DNA of 64,000 nt, taken from contig JAEUKA010000014.1 in the NCBI GenBank assembly GCA_016794465.1, positions 279,130-343,129 of the forward strand, written 5' to 3'. Both the position numbers and the translations under genes were made by a program. The notes under the pieces are model-generated. The model saw only the letters and a list, made by a program, of their open reading frames with translations. It did not search any database and was not told the DNA's origin. This document shows, in pieces, positions 54,766 through 63,278 of this stretch (positions are counted from its first letter, which is position 1; every line of letters starts with the position of its first letter). The DNA is from Myxococcales bacterium. Lineage in GTDB: Bacteria; Myxococcota_A; Polyangia; Palsa-1104; JAEUJZ01.

Positions 54766-56610
54766 TCAAAACCACTCTGGCTTCATTCGTGCGTAGGAGT
54801 CCTCGCCTTGCTGACACAGCGCCAGCAGCTGCGGCACTCTGGGCAGCTCGGTCGCCAGCCAGTACTGCGCCGCACAGAGCTTGCCTTCGTAAAAATCGCG
54901 CTCGGTTGTCTGCATGTCGGTCGTCAGGGTTCCTGCCGCCAGCTTTTCCGCCGCCACCGCCGCTTGCAGGAGCCACTGCCAGCTCACCACCACAATCGAC
55001 AGCAGCTGCAGGTAATCGGCGCTGTGCAGCAGCATGCCTTCGACATCTCCTTGCAGGCCCTTGCTCGCCAGCTGCATCGTCAGCGGCAGGACGCTCGCCA
55101 TCGTCTCGGCCAGTCGCTCGCAAAGTGTCGGGAAAATCGCCGCCCGCTGCGCCCGCGCCACCGTCGCCAAGATCTCTTCCTGCAGGATCACGAGCGCCGC
55201 CCCGCCTTCTGCCACCACCTTGCGACCCAGCAGATCGATGCCGTGAATACCGGTCGTTCCTTCGTGCAGCGAGTTGAGCTTCTGATCGCGCAGCCACGCC
55301 TCGGGGAGAAACTCACTGCTGTAGCCGTAGCCGCCGTGGACCTGCAGCGCCAGCGCGTTCGACTCGAAGCCGTACTCGGCGGGAAAGCTCTTGGCAATCG
55401 GCGTCAGTAGATCGAGCAGGAGCCCGGCGCGATGTCGCTCCGCCGCAGTACCGGCATGCCCAAAGAGGTCCGCTTGCTTGGCCGCCGTCGCCAGCAGCGC
55501 CAGTCCACCTTCAACAATCGCCTTCTGTCGCAGCAGCATCCGCCGTACATCGGCGTGCTCGACAATCGGCACCTGTGGACGGCTCGCATCGGCCTTGCTC
55601 GACAGCGGCCTTCCTTGCGGACGCTCGCGCGCATACTGCACCGCTTGGTGATACGCCACCGAGGCCGTCGCCACGCCGTTGGTTCCGACCATCAGCCGCG
55701 CCTCGTTCATCATCTGGAACATGCACGAGAGTCCGCGCCCCGGCTCTCCGCACAGCCAGCCGTTACAGTCGCCCTGCTCCCCGAACTGCAGCGCCAGACT
55801 CGGTGCGCCTCGCCAGCCAATCTTGTGGATCATCCCGGTGACCGCGACATCGTTATCGACCCAGCCGTCCCCGTGCCGCCGTCGCCTCGGCACCGCGAAC
55901 AGAGAGATTCCCTTCAGCCCCGCCGGCGCTCCGTCAATCCTTGCCAAGGTCATGTGAACGATGTTGTCGGTCAGGTCGTGATCCCCGCCCGAGATAAAGA
56001 TCTTGGCGCCCTGGATCAGGTAGTGTCCGTCGGCAGTCGGCGTCGCGCGGGTCTTGACATCGGCCAGGCTGCTGCCGGCGTGCGGCTCGGTGAGCGCCAT
56101 CGTTCCGGTCCACTCGCCTCGGTACATGCGGGTCATGAACTCTTGGCGAAGCTCGTCGCTGCCGAACGCTTCAATTAGGTGCGCCGCCCCCGCCGTCAGC
56201 CCCAAGATGCCCGCGACGTTGAGGTTCCCGGCCATCAGATATGCACTCGCCAGCGTCGTCAAGAGCAGTGGCAGCTGCTGTCCGCCCACCGCAAACGGTC
56301 GACTCGCGGCAATCAGATCGAGCGAGCACAGCTGCGGATAGATCTTCCGCCACGCCGGATGCAGGACGATGCGACCGTTCTCGAGCTGCGGCGGCTCGGC
56401 GTCCATCGGCTTGTAGGTGGGAAACAGCACCTCGCGGGCAAAGCGGCGACTGTTCTGTAGCACCAGATCGAATGTCTCCCGCCCGTGCTCCGCGAACGTC
56501 GGCAGCGTACACAGCGACGGCGCGTCGAGCACCTCGTAGAGCAGAAAGTCAATGTTGCGATCGCAGACAAGCGGGTTGGCCATGGTGTCCGGCATGATAC
56601 AGCCACTCAT
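54766..56610 (-). CDS. Acyl-CoA dehydrogenase
   Basis: 614 aa from the ATG at 56610 with AGAGG upstream; ATGs at 56595 and 56583 are alternatives. It is longer than the common 380-residue enzymes and resembles the DmdC/long type: [22 protein letters not shown] at the N-terminus, [17 protein letters not shown] (FAD-binding core), [20 protein letters not shown], and [43 protein letters not shown]. It oxidises an acyl-CoA thioester, passing electrons to an ETF. The chain length it uses is not clear. Confidence 0.9.
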   Translation of the reverse strand: MSGCIMPDTMANPLVCDRNIDFLLYEVLDAPSLCTLPTFAEHGRETFDLVLQNSRRFAREVLFPTYKPMDAEPPQLENGRIVLHPAWRKIYPQLCSLDLIAASRPFAVGGQQLPLLLTTLASAYLMAGNLNVAGILGLTAGAAHLIEAFGSDELRQEFMTRMYRGEWTGTMALTEPHAGSSLADVKTRATPTADGHYLIQGAKIFISGGDHDLTDNIVHMTLARIDGAPAGLKGISLFAVPRRRRHGDGWVDNDVAVTGMIHKIGWRGAPSLALQFGEQGDCNGWLCGEPGRGLSCMFQMMNEARLMVGTNGVATASVAYHQAVQYARERPQGRPLSSKADASRPQVPIVEHADVRRMLLRQKAIVEGGLALLATAAKQADLFGHAGTAAERHRAGLLLDLLTPIAKSFPAEYGFESNALALQVHGGYGYSSEFLPEAWLRDQKLNSLHEGTTGIHGIDLLGRKVVAEGGAALVILQEEILATVARAQRAAIFPTLCERLAETMASVLPLTMQLASKGLQGDVEGMLLHSADYLQLLSIVVVSWQWLLQAAVAAEKLAAGTLTTDMQTTERDFYEGKLCAAQYWLATELPRVPQLLALCQQGEDSYARMKPEWF

Positions 56611-56658
56611 GGCTGCCTCTTGTCCGGGATGCTGCGGTTGTGGCACACAAGGCGCTGC

Positions 56659-57027
56659 ATGGACCAAGTGCCGCTGTGTGTGCCCGTTGCGATCATGACT
56701 CTTTCCGGAGAGCTGCGCTGCTTCCGCCTTGCCACCGCTGTCAGTGAGTCCGGACTGCGCCTGCGCACGCCGCTGACCGAGGAGTTTCTGCGCCGCCCGC
56801 TGCGAATTCGCCTGACCTTGCCGCCGCCCACCGCCGAGCTGGCGCGCCTGTTTGCCGAGGAGTGGGATGGCAACCTGCGGCTGCTGGCACGCGGCGCCGA
56901 GGAAGTCGTACATCCCGATACGGTTCGGGAAGCGCGGCTGTGGCGACTGCTCGTCTTTCAAAAGCCCGACCCTGAGCTGCTCGAAAAGCTCACCCGCTAC
57001 ATCACCCTGCGTAGCGACGACGCCTGA
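56659..57027 (+). CDS. Small conserved-looking protein, unknown
   Basis: 122 aa from the ATG at 56659 (an ATG at 56695 is possible). The sequence is Leu/Arg-rich: [39 protein letters not shown] and [20 protein letters not shown]. The alternation suggests a PilZ-like beta-barrel, but the RxxxR and D/NxSxxG motifs are missing. It is divergent from the acyl-CoA dehydrogenase gene and converges on cysNC with a 33-bp gap. Confidence 0.5.
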   Translation: MDQVPLCVPVAIMTLSGELRCFRLATAVSESGLRLRTPLTEEFLRRPLRIRLTLPPPTAELARLFAEEWDGNLRLLARGAEEVVHPDTVREARLWRLLVFQKPDPELLEKLTRYITLRSDDA

Positions 57028-57060
57028 CCGCTGGCTCCACCGCCCACGCTGGGGAGAGTG

Positions 57061-58944
57061 CTACCCGAGCAGCTCAACCACTCGCTGCGCCGCTGCTTCC
57101 GCCGAGAGCTTGGTGGTGTCAAGGTGTAGCTCGGGACTTTCCGGCGGCTCGTAGGGAGAGTCGATTCCGGTAAAGTTCTTGATCTGGTTGGCGCGCGCTT
57201 TTTTGTACAGACCCTTGGGATCGCGGCGCTCAGCCTCGGCAAGTGGCGTATCGACATAGATCTCCAGGAACTCTCCTTTGGCAAACAGACCTCGCGCCAG
57301 AGTCCGCTCGGAACGGAACGGAGAGATAAACGACACCAGCACAATCAGTCCGGCATCGACCATCAGCCGGGCGACCTCGGCCACGCGCCGGATGTTTTCC
57401 ACCCGATCGGCATCGGTGAATCCCAGGTCTTTGTTCAGGCCATGGCGAACGTTGTCTCCGTCGAGAATATAGGTATGTTGACCCAGCGCGAAGAGCCGCT
57501 TTTCGACCAGATTGGCAATCGTCGACTTGCCCGACCCCGACAGTCCGGTAAACCACAGACAGCGCGGCTGCTGGCCCTTCTGGGCCGCCCGTGACTCGCG
57601 ATTCACATCCAGCGCTTGCCAGTGAATGTTGTCGGCGCGCCGCAGGGCAAAGTGAATCAGCCCGGCTCCGACGGTGTTGTTGCTCAGTCGATCGATCAGG
57701 ATGAAGCCGCCGGTGTCACGATTCTCTTGATAGGAATCGAATGTCAGGGGCCGATCGCTGCCGATGTTACAGACTGCGATCTCATTGAGTCCTACCGTGC
57801 GGGCCGCCACATGCTCCAGCGTGTTGACATTCACTTTGTAGCGCAGCGAAGTCACCGTCGCTGTCGCCACTTGTGTACCAAGCTTCAAGAGATACGGACG
57901 ACCGGGCAAAAGTGGCTCTTCGTGCATCCAGATCAGGGTCGCTTGCAGCTGATCAGCAGTGCAGGGAGGCGAGGCCGCTGCCACCAACATGTCACCTCGG
58001 CTGACATCGACTTCCTGCGCCAGCTGTAGGGTCACAGACTGCCCCGCACAAGCAGAGGAAGGCTCTCTGTCATAGGTCACAATCGCCTTCACTTGCGCGG
58101 TGACTCCCGACGGCATCACTCGCACTTGGGAGCCGCGCTCGATGGTTCCGCTGGCAATCAGTCCGGAAAAACCCCGGAAGTCCTGATGGGGCCGATTCAC
58201 CCACTGCACCGGCATCCGGAACGGCAGCTGAGACAGCTCTTGCTGTACCTCGACCGCTTCCAGATATTCCATCAAGGAAGGTCCCTGGTAGTACGGAGTG
58301 CGGTCACTCTTTGCGGTGACGTTGTCCCCTTTCAGTGCCGAGATCGGAATCGCCACCACGTCGGTAAGACCAATCCGCTGCGCGAACTCGCGGTAGTCCC
58401 GCACGATCTCGGCAAAGATCTCGGGATGAAAATCCACCGCATCCATCTTGTTGACTGCCAGCACCACTCTGCGGATTCCTAACAGAGACACCAGATAGCT
58501 GTGGCGGCGGGTCTGGGTCAGGACTCCTTTGCGCGCATCGATGAGCAGAATCGCCAGCTCAGAGTTCGATGCCGCCGTGACCATGTTGCGGGTGTACTGC
58601 TCATGGCCGGGCGTATCAGCGACGATAAACTTGCGACGCTCGGTGGAAAAGAAGCGGTACGCGACATCAATCGTGATGCCTTGCTCGCGCTCTGCTGCCA
58701 GGCCATCTACCAGCAGAGACAGATCCAGCTCGCCGGTCTGGGGATTCCGTTTCTTCGACTCTGCTTCGATCGCAAGCAGGTGATCCGCAAACACCAGCTT
58801 CGATTCGTACAGGAGTCGTCCGATCAGCGTGCTCTTGCCATCATCGACGCTGCCGCAGGTCATAAAGCGGAGCAGACTCTTTTGCTCCTGCGCTTTGAGG
58901 TACTCCTCAATGTCCGCTGCGATCAGGGAAGACTTGTGCGACAT
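57061..58944 (-). CDS. cysNC: Bifunctional sulfate adenylyltransferase subunit 1/APS kinase
   Basis: 627 aa. The GTPase part (CysN, residues 1-430) has [29 protein letters not shown] and NKMDAVDF. The APS kinase part (CysC, about 450-620) has [33 protein letters not shown] and [17 protein letters not shown]. Together with CysD it makes APS from sulfate and ATP, then phosphorylates it to PAPS. The start codon overlaps the cysD stop by one base (TAATG). Confidence 0.95.
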   Translation of the reverse strand: MSHKSSLIAADIEEYLKAQEQKSLLRFMTCGSVDDGKSTLIGRLLYESKLVFADHLLAIEAESKKRNPQTGELDLSLLVDGLAAEREQGITIDVAYRFFSTERRKFIVADTPGHEQYTRNMVTAASNSELAILLIDARKGVLTQTRRHSYLVSLLGIRRVVLAVNKMDAVDFHPEIFAEIVRDYREFAQRIGLTDVVAIPISALKGDNVTAKSDRTPYYQGPSLMEYLEAVEVQQELSQLPFRMPVQWVNRPHQDFRGFSGLIASGTIERGSQVRVMPSGVTAQVKAIVTYDREPSSACAGQSVTLQLAQEVDVSRGDMLVAAASPPCTADQLQATLIWMHEEPLLPGRPYLLKLGTQVATATVTSLRYKVNVNTLEHVAARTVGLNEIAVCNIGSDRPLTFDSYQENRDTGGFILIDRLSNNTVGAGLIHFALRRADNIHWQALDVNRESRAAQKGQQPRCLWFTGLSGSGKSTIANLVEKRLFALGQHTYILDGDNVRHGLNKDLGFTDADRVENIRRVAEVARLMVDAGLIVLVSFISPFRSERTLARGLFAKGEFLEIYVDTPLAEAERRDPKGLYKKARANQIKNFTGIDSPYEPPESPELHLDTTKLSAEAAAQRVVELLG

Positions 58945-59843
58945 TAGAAGTATCCTTCCTGCTTCTTTTTCTCCATCGAAGCGGCTTGATCGTGATCGAT
59001 GGCGCGGCCTTGCCGCTCCGATGTGGTGGTCAGGAGCATCTCTTGAATGATGGCCGGCAGCGTATCGGCATCACTCTCAATCGCACCGGTCAACGGATAA
59101 CAGCCGAGGGTCCGGAAGCGGACGCGCTTCTGCATCGGAACTTCGCCAGGACGCAGCGGCAGCCTCTCATCATCGACCATCAGCAGCATGCCATTCCGTT
59201 CGACCACCGGACGCTCTTTCGCAAAGTACAGCGGCACGATCGGAATCTGTTCCAGATAGATGTACTGCCAGACATCCAGCTCGGTCCAGTTCGACAAAGG
59301 AAAGACACGGATGCTCTCTCCCTTGCGCTTGCGGGTGTTGTAAAGCCGCCACAACTCCGGTCGCTGATTCTTGGGGTCCCAGCGATGATCGGCAGTACGA
59401 AAAGAGAAGATCCGCTCCTTCGCGCGTGACTTTTCTTCATCGCGGCGGGCTCCCCCAATCGCGGCATCAAAGCCATGCAGATCCAGCGCCCGCTTGAGCG
59501 CCTGCGTCTTCATCACATCGGTATGCACCGACGAGCCATGTGTGATCGGACTCACCCCCGCATCAAGTCCTTCCTGATGAATGTAGACAATCAGGTTCAG
59601 CCCGTCCTGCTGCACCATCTGATCGCGAAAAGAAATCATCTCGCGGAACTTCCAGGTCGTATCGACATGCAGCAGCGGAAACGGAGGCCGGCTGGGATAG
59701 AACGCCTTCCTGGCAAGGTGCAGCATCACCGAGCTGTCCTTGCCAATCGAGTACATCATCACCGGGTTTTCGCACTCTGCGACGACCTCGCGCAGGATGT
59801 GAATGCTCTCTGCTTCGAGTCGAGAAAGATGGGTCAGTGCCAT
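58944..59843 (-). CDS. cysD: Sulfate adenylyltransferase subunit 2
   Basis: 299 aa from the ATG at 59843 (GGAAGG upstream). PP-loop ATPase: [57 protein letters not shown] and [14 protein letters not shown]. It forms a heterodimer with CysN to adenylate sulfate. The cysD-cysNC pair is a short operon. A TauE/SafE-type fragment, a family that can export sulfite or sulfonate, lies just upstream. Confidence 0.95.
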   Translation of the reverse strand: MALTHLSRLEAESIHILREVVAECENPVMMYSIGKDSSVMLHLARKAFYPSRPPFPLLHVDTTWKFREMISFRDQMVQQDGLNLIVYIHQEGLDAGVSPITHGSSVHTDVMKTQALKRALDLHGFDAAIGGARRDEEKSRAKERIFSFRTADHRWDPKNQRPELWRLYNTRKRKGESIRVFPLSNWTELDVWQYIYLEQIPIVPLYFAKERPVVERNGMLLMVDDERLPLRPGEVPMQKRVRFRTLGCYPLTGAIESDADTLPAIIQEMLLTTTSERQGRAIDHDQAASMEKKKQEGYF

Positions 59844-59944
59844 GGATTCCCTTCCAAGGAAGAGTCGCGTTTTATAACGCCCGTTTGGAAAAGTCAGCCA
59901 GTTCAGCACCTGTCCCCTTAAGATGCGGCCTCCCAGAGGTCTTC

Positions 59945-60280
59945 ATGCTTGCCTGGCTACCCGCCCTTCCCGGAGATCCCAGTCTGATCGTCTTAGCGCT
60001 GGTTGCGGCCATGGTAAACGGAGCCATCGGCCACGGCTTCTCGACGCTGGTGGTCCCGGTCGCACTGCTTCTGTAGCCAAGCAAGACGCTCACACCGGGG
60101 CTCGCTACCGCCATCGCGTTCGCATTCCTTTCCATCTACACCCCGGCCAGCGTGGGCCTGTCATTGCAGATTCTGCCCTGCATCCTGCCCTGTATCCTGC
60201 CCTGTATCCTGCCCTGTATCCTGCCCTGTATCCTGGTTGGGCTACCGGTCGGTCGTGCGGGGGACCGGCCCAATGTGTGA
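59945..60280 (+). pseudogene. TauE/SafE (TSUP)-like exporter remnant
   Basis: The reading frame opens MLAWLPALPG and has VLALVAAMVNGAIGHGFSTLVVPVALLL, typical of the TSUP N-terminal helices. A TAG at 60074-60076 interrupts it. The frame then continues PSKTLTPGLATAIAFAFLSIY, also TSUP-like, before entering an ILPC repeat and a TGA at 60278. The remaining helices of a normal 250-residue transporter are missing, so this is a decayed 5' part. It lies beside cysDNC. Confidence 0.72.
60170..60229 (+). repeat. Five tandem 12-bp repeats
   Basis: Unit ATCCTGCCCTGT (first copy ATTCTGCCCTGC) occurs at 60170, 60182, 60194, 60206 and 60218, encoding ILPC in the frame of the exporter remnant. Confidence 0.85.
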
Positions 60281-60315
60281 TATGATGAGCGCGGATTCTT
60301 CTGCTGGGAGCTGCC

Positions 60316-60918
60316 ATGTCTCTGTCCGTGTCTATGTCTTCGACCCTCTCTGCGGCCCACTCCACGATTGACAGTCGGTATCGATTTGTACGGCCTCTGG
60401 GGCAAGGCGGCATGGGCGAGGTGTCGTGCGTGTTCGATCGCCTGACCTCGACGCCGGTCGCGCTCAAGCGGGTACGACTGGATGCTACCGATGTTCACAG
60501 CGGCGGAGTGCTAGCCCCACGCACCAGCATCGAGCGCTGGAGTACGCAGCACTTTCCTTCCAACCAACCAGAGCAGAGCGACACCGTGTTGGGACCACGG
60601 ATCAGTGTTGGGAGTACGGAGGCAACCAACCGACTCCGCATGGCACTCGCGCAAGAGTTTCATACGCTGGCCTCCCTGCGTCATCCCCACATCATCTCGG
60701 TACTCGACTACGGCTTTGATAGGGAGCTGCGACCGTACTTTACGATGGAGTTCATCAGCGACGCCCGATCGCTGCTTGAGGCCACACGCGGACTTGCGGT
60801 GCCGCAGAAAGTCGAGCTGCTCTGCCAGCTGCTCAGCGCGATCAGCTATCTTCACCGTCGAGGAGTTCTGCACCGCGATCTCAAACCCTCCAACATCACG
60901 ACCGTCGAGAAGCGCTGA
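60316..60918 (+). pseudogene. Truncated Ser/Thr protein kinase
   Basis: 200 codons. The N-lobe is intact: LGQGGMGEV (Gly-rich loop), VALKRV (Lys), then a long insert of about 60 residues, ALAQEFHTLASLRHPHIISVLDYGF (alpha-C Glu) and MEFISDARSLLEATRG. The catalytic loop starts HRRGVLHRDLKPSN, then reads ITTVEKR and stops. The DFG segment, activation loop and C-lobe are absent, so it cannot be an active kinase. The break at about 60890 is where the sequence turns into the accessory-looking region. Confidence 0.82.
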
Positions 60919-60920
60919 GA

Positions 60921-60956
60921 GACTTCCCGTCCCCGAGTGAGAAGGTGCGGGAAGTC
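60921..60956. repeat. Inverted repeat directly after the kinase break
   Basis: GACTTCCCG (60921-60929) and CGGGAAGTC (60948-60956) are perfect inverted 9-bp arms separated by 18 bp. The position, three bases after the truncated kinase stop, makes it a candidate end or hairpin of the neighbouring element. No T run follows. Confidence 0.5.
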
Positions 60957-61044
60957 AGAGAAGCTCTCCCGCCTTCCCAAACAAAACGACTAGATCTTGT
61001 GTTCAAACTTACGTTGGTTTGAACTTGGGCCGCTCCGTCGCTCT

Positions 61045-61144
61045 CGTCGGTGAATGCGTGGCCGGGCGGTGCGCTTAGTCGCTCTAAGCCTACGCTTAGG
61101 TTCACTAAGCCGTGGCTTAGTTCGCGTCGGTGAATGCGTGGCCG
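61045..61144. repeat. 20-bp direct repeat in two copies, 80 bp apart
   Basis: CGTCGGTGAATGCGTGGCCG occurs at 61045-61064 and 61125-61144. CGTCGGTG recurs at 61217. The copies precede two groups of the palindromes listed separately. Confidence 0.85.
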
Positions 61145-61211
61145 CGCGAAGTTCTAAGCCTGCGCTTAGGAGGTCTAAGCCTGGGCTTAGGGCAACTCAG
61201 CCTACGCTTAG
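61063..61211. promoter_or_regulatory. Iterated 16-bp palindromes, candidate partition or operator site
   Basis: Five copies of CTAAGC-N4-GCTTAG lie at 61084, 61105, 61154, 61175 and 61196 (the last starts CTCAGC). In two of them the arms reach 7 bp. Start-to-start distances are 21, 49, 21 and 21 bp, so four of the five copies have a neighbour two helical turns away. A half site (GCGCTTAG) sits in register at 61071-61078. The array lies just downstream of a small HTH gene and a ParA-like gene. The gap 60957-61239 holds no protein gene that I can support. Confidence 0.8.
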
Positions 61212-61239
61212 TTGCCGTCGGTGGGACTTAGGCCGCAAC

Positions 61240-61716
61240 TCAATCGTCTAGGTCGAGGAGCGAAAAGCGCGTGAGATCTGGATCGGGCACAGCTGGGATG
61301 TGAGCAGTTGGAGGAGGCGCAGCCGGCAAGGCCAGAGGTCTGTCCTGTCCTCTGCGCGGGGGAGCCGGCAGTGGTGCGCGGGGAGCCGATGGGAGCGAAG
61401 CGGGTGCCAGCGAAGGAGTCCCGCGCTGGGTGGTCGAGTGGATCGCATCCGAAAGCAGATGACCCAGAATCATCACTGGGCTGGAGAGGTCTTCGGTCAG
61501 ACGCTCCTGAAGGTTGGCGCGGGGCTGGGCCATGAGCAGTGCGCCGATGAGACTGCGATGCCACCCAACAAGCCGCAGGTCATCGCGCTCCCACCTGGAG
61601 ACAGTCATTGGATGCACCCCGATGAGGCGGGCCAAGGCGGACTGCGTAATCCCGAGCTGGCGCCGCACTTGGAGGACGGCAGCGGCCTCTCGACTGAGCG
61701 ACTGGGGCATTGGCAC
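61240..61716 (-). CDS. XRE-type HTH protein with disordered tail
   Basis: 158 aa. Residues 12-60 are an XRE helix-turn-helix (VLQVRRQLGITQSALARLIGVHPMTVSRWE). Residues 60-90 are helical, and the rest is Pro/Ala-rich and disordered, ending in an acidic SLLDLDD. The gene starts 2 bp after the ParA-like stop and ends 28 bp before the palindrome array. A DNA-binding protein adjacent to iterated palindromes and a ParA-like ATPase would fit a ParB-like or CopG-like centromere binder. It lacks the ParB CTPase fold, so this is inference. Confidence 0.75.
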   Translation of the reverse strand: MPMPQSLSREAAAVLQVRRQLGITQSALARLIGVHPMTVSRWERDDLRLVGWHRSLIGALLMAQPRANLQERLTEDLSSPVMILGHLLSDAIHSTTQRGTPSLAPASLPSAPRAPLPAPPRRGQDRPLALPAAPPPTAHIPAVPDPDLTRFSLLDLDD

Positions 61717-61718
61717 TC

Positions 61719-62621
61719 CTACTGGATTGGGATGTCTGCCTTCGCCAATTCCTCTGCAAATAGATCTGCAATTCTTGGGTTCTCCTGCGCGACGGGCACC
61801 TGGGGCTGCGCCGCTAAGTGCCGCTTCATTTCCTCTGCAAAAAGCCGAGCTTGTTTCTCTGCGCGAACAATCGAGAGTAGATCGTTGCAGACCCGCTCGA
61901 CCCGCAGCCGTGTGACGCTGTTGTCCTCCCCAAGCTCCCAGATGTGTTTGGACTCCATTGCGGTGCGCCGGAGGAGCCCAGAATAGGGGACTGTTGTGGA
62001 GAGGAATCGCGCCGAGCCGCGAGCCTTGATCGCGGCTCGGAACTCCTCAGAAGGAAGCCAAGTCTTGCGCCAAGTGTCTTCGGCATTGCCCAGGAACACA
62101 GTCCCCTTGAGGCCCGCCGGATACGTCCCTTCATGCAATGATCGAAAGGAGCGCTGATCCCTGACCGGAACCACCCAATAGTCGAGGTCGAAAGAAGGAG
62201 TCTGTCCAGGGCCGAGATCCACCACAATCAAGTCGGGAATCCGAGGGAGCGAGAGGTTCGGAAGATACTCGAGAAGATCCGTGCGGGCGTCAGGAACGCG
62301 GTCCTCGTACTCCTCTTCTATAAGAATCTCAGGAGGACAGTAGGAGACTCGGAGTCCTTGGATATCCGGGTGCTTCCAGTGGGTGTCAACCTGAAGAACC
62401 ATGTCGCCGACCAGCCTTCGTACCAAGTCACCGCTGCGATCTACGGAGATGGCGAGGGTGCGATTCCGCATGTTGGCTGCATGCACCGCAAACTGACAGG
62501 CCAGCGTCGTGCAGCCCGTCCCCCCTGGCACGCTCCCAAAGCCAATGGTCACAGGTCGCTGGGATTCAGGAATGGAGTTTGTTGTTTCGGGCTGGATCTT
62601 GATCACTTTTACTGCGGGCAT
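61719..62621 (-). CDS. ParA/MinD-superfamily protein with a lysine-less P-loop
   Basis: 300 aa. The P-loop region reads FGSVPGGTGCTTLACQFAVHAA, matching the deviant Walker A GGxGxTT context, but both signature lysines (KGGxGKT) are replaced, by Pro and Cys. Walker B is PDLIVVDLGPGQ. DLDYWVVPVRDQRSF and TVFLGNAED fit the rest of the fold. Similar Lys losses are known in CpaE/TadZ and BcsQ-type proteins, which localise assemblies rather than hydrolyse ATP strongly. It lies 2 bp before the HTH gene in the same operon. Confidence 0.8.
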   Translation of the reverse strand: MPAVKVIKIQPETTNSIPESQRPVTIGFGSVPGGTGCTTLACQFAVHAANMRNRTLAISVDRSGDLVRRLVGDMVLQVDTHWKHPDIQGLRVSYCPPEILIEEEYEDRVPDARTDLLEYLPNLSLPRIPDLIVVDLGPGQTPSFDLDYWVVPVRDQRSFRSLHEGTYPAGLKGTVFLGNAEDTWRKTWLPSEEFRAAIKARGSARFLSTTVPYSGLLRRTAMESKHIWELGEDNSVTRLRVERVCNDLLSIVRAEKQARLFAEEMKRHLAAQPQVPVAQENPRIADLFAEELAKADIPIQ

Positions 62622-62642
62622 GGTGTGTTCCTTTCGATTGAG

Positions 62643-63278
62643 TCATTGCTGAAGCTCGGGTTGGGCAAGGCGGTAGAAGTAGAGGGCAGGCAGGAAGCAC
62701 TGGGGAAGGAGTCTGCGCTCATGTGCCCAGCGGCGAAGTCCCCTCGCGGACAGTCCGAACCACGCTTCCGAGAGTATCCAGGCGTGACAAGCTCGGCGCT
62801 CAGCGACCTCATCGACTGCCTGCATTAACCAGCCTGCGCTCAAAGTGGAGTCCTCAAGTGCAACAGGGTTTGCTGAGAATCCGAGCGATGCCAACGCCGG
62901 CAGCCATCCTGGTGGCACGTTGAGATTGCCAACCTCAATGTAGTAGAGGTTGTTCGATGAGGCGGCATTGTCAGCGATGGGCCGGAGGATCTGCGCGAGT
63001 TCCGGTCGGGCCTTCCGGAGGCGTTGCCGCTCTGCAAAGAACCAGTCGCCGGTCGGGACAAGCGGCGACCGGTAGGGGCTGACTTGGATGGAGCGCCCGC
63101 GCTCACGAGCAAGCAGGAGTCCGTGCAGATCACAACAGACACTCTGTTTGGGGGCTATCTCATTGAGACACGTCCGGTATCCACAGAGCCGCTTGCTGGT
63201 GAGGTGGGGCGCCGGATGTACCTCAGAGCACTCTTCGCAAAACCAGCGTTGCGGATAACGAGTAACCAGCTTGGTCAC
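62643..63278 (-). CDS. Cysteine-rich protein of unknown function
   Basis: 211 aa. The N-terminus is Cys-rich: CEEC at 14-17, then single Cys at LCGYRTCLN, and CCDLH at 48-52, a likely zinc ribbon or treble-clef metal site. The remainder is helical (WFFAERQRLRKARPELAQILRPI, AGWLMQAVDEVAERRACHAW, LSARGLRRWAHERRLLP). I do not recognise it. It overlaps the upstream gene by 4 bp (ATGA) and lies 21 bp before the ParA-like gene, so it belongs to the same operon. Confidence 0.68.
   Translation of the reverse strand: MTKLVTRYPQRWFCEECSEVHPAPHLTSKRLCGYRTCLNEIAPKQSVCCDLHGLLLARERGRSIQVSPYRSPLVPTGDWFFAERQRLRKARPELAQILRPIADNAASSNNLYYIEVGNLNVPPGWLPALASLGFSANPVALEDSTLSAGWLMQAVDEVAERRACHAWILSEAWFGLSARGLRRWAHERRLLPQCFLPALYFYRLAQPELQQ

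Noticed and set aside
61063..61211. Canonical parS or plasmid oriV
   Set aside because: The palindrome does not match TGTTTCACGTGAAACA, and no replication initiator gene, DnaA box cluster or AT-rich stretch was seen. Only a partition- or operator-like role is proposed.
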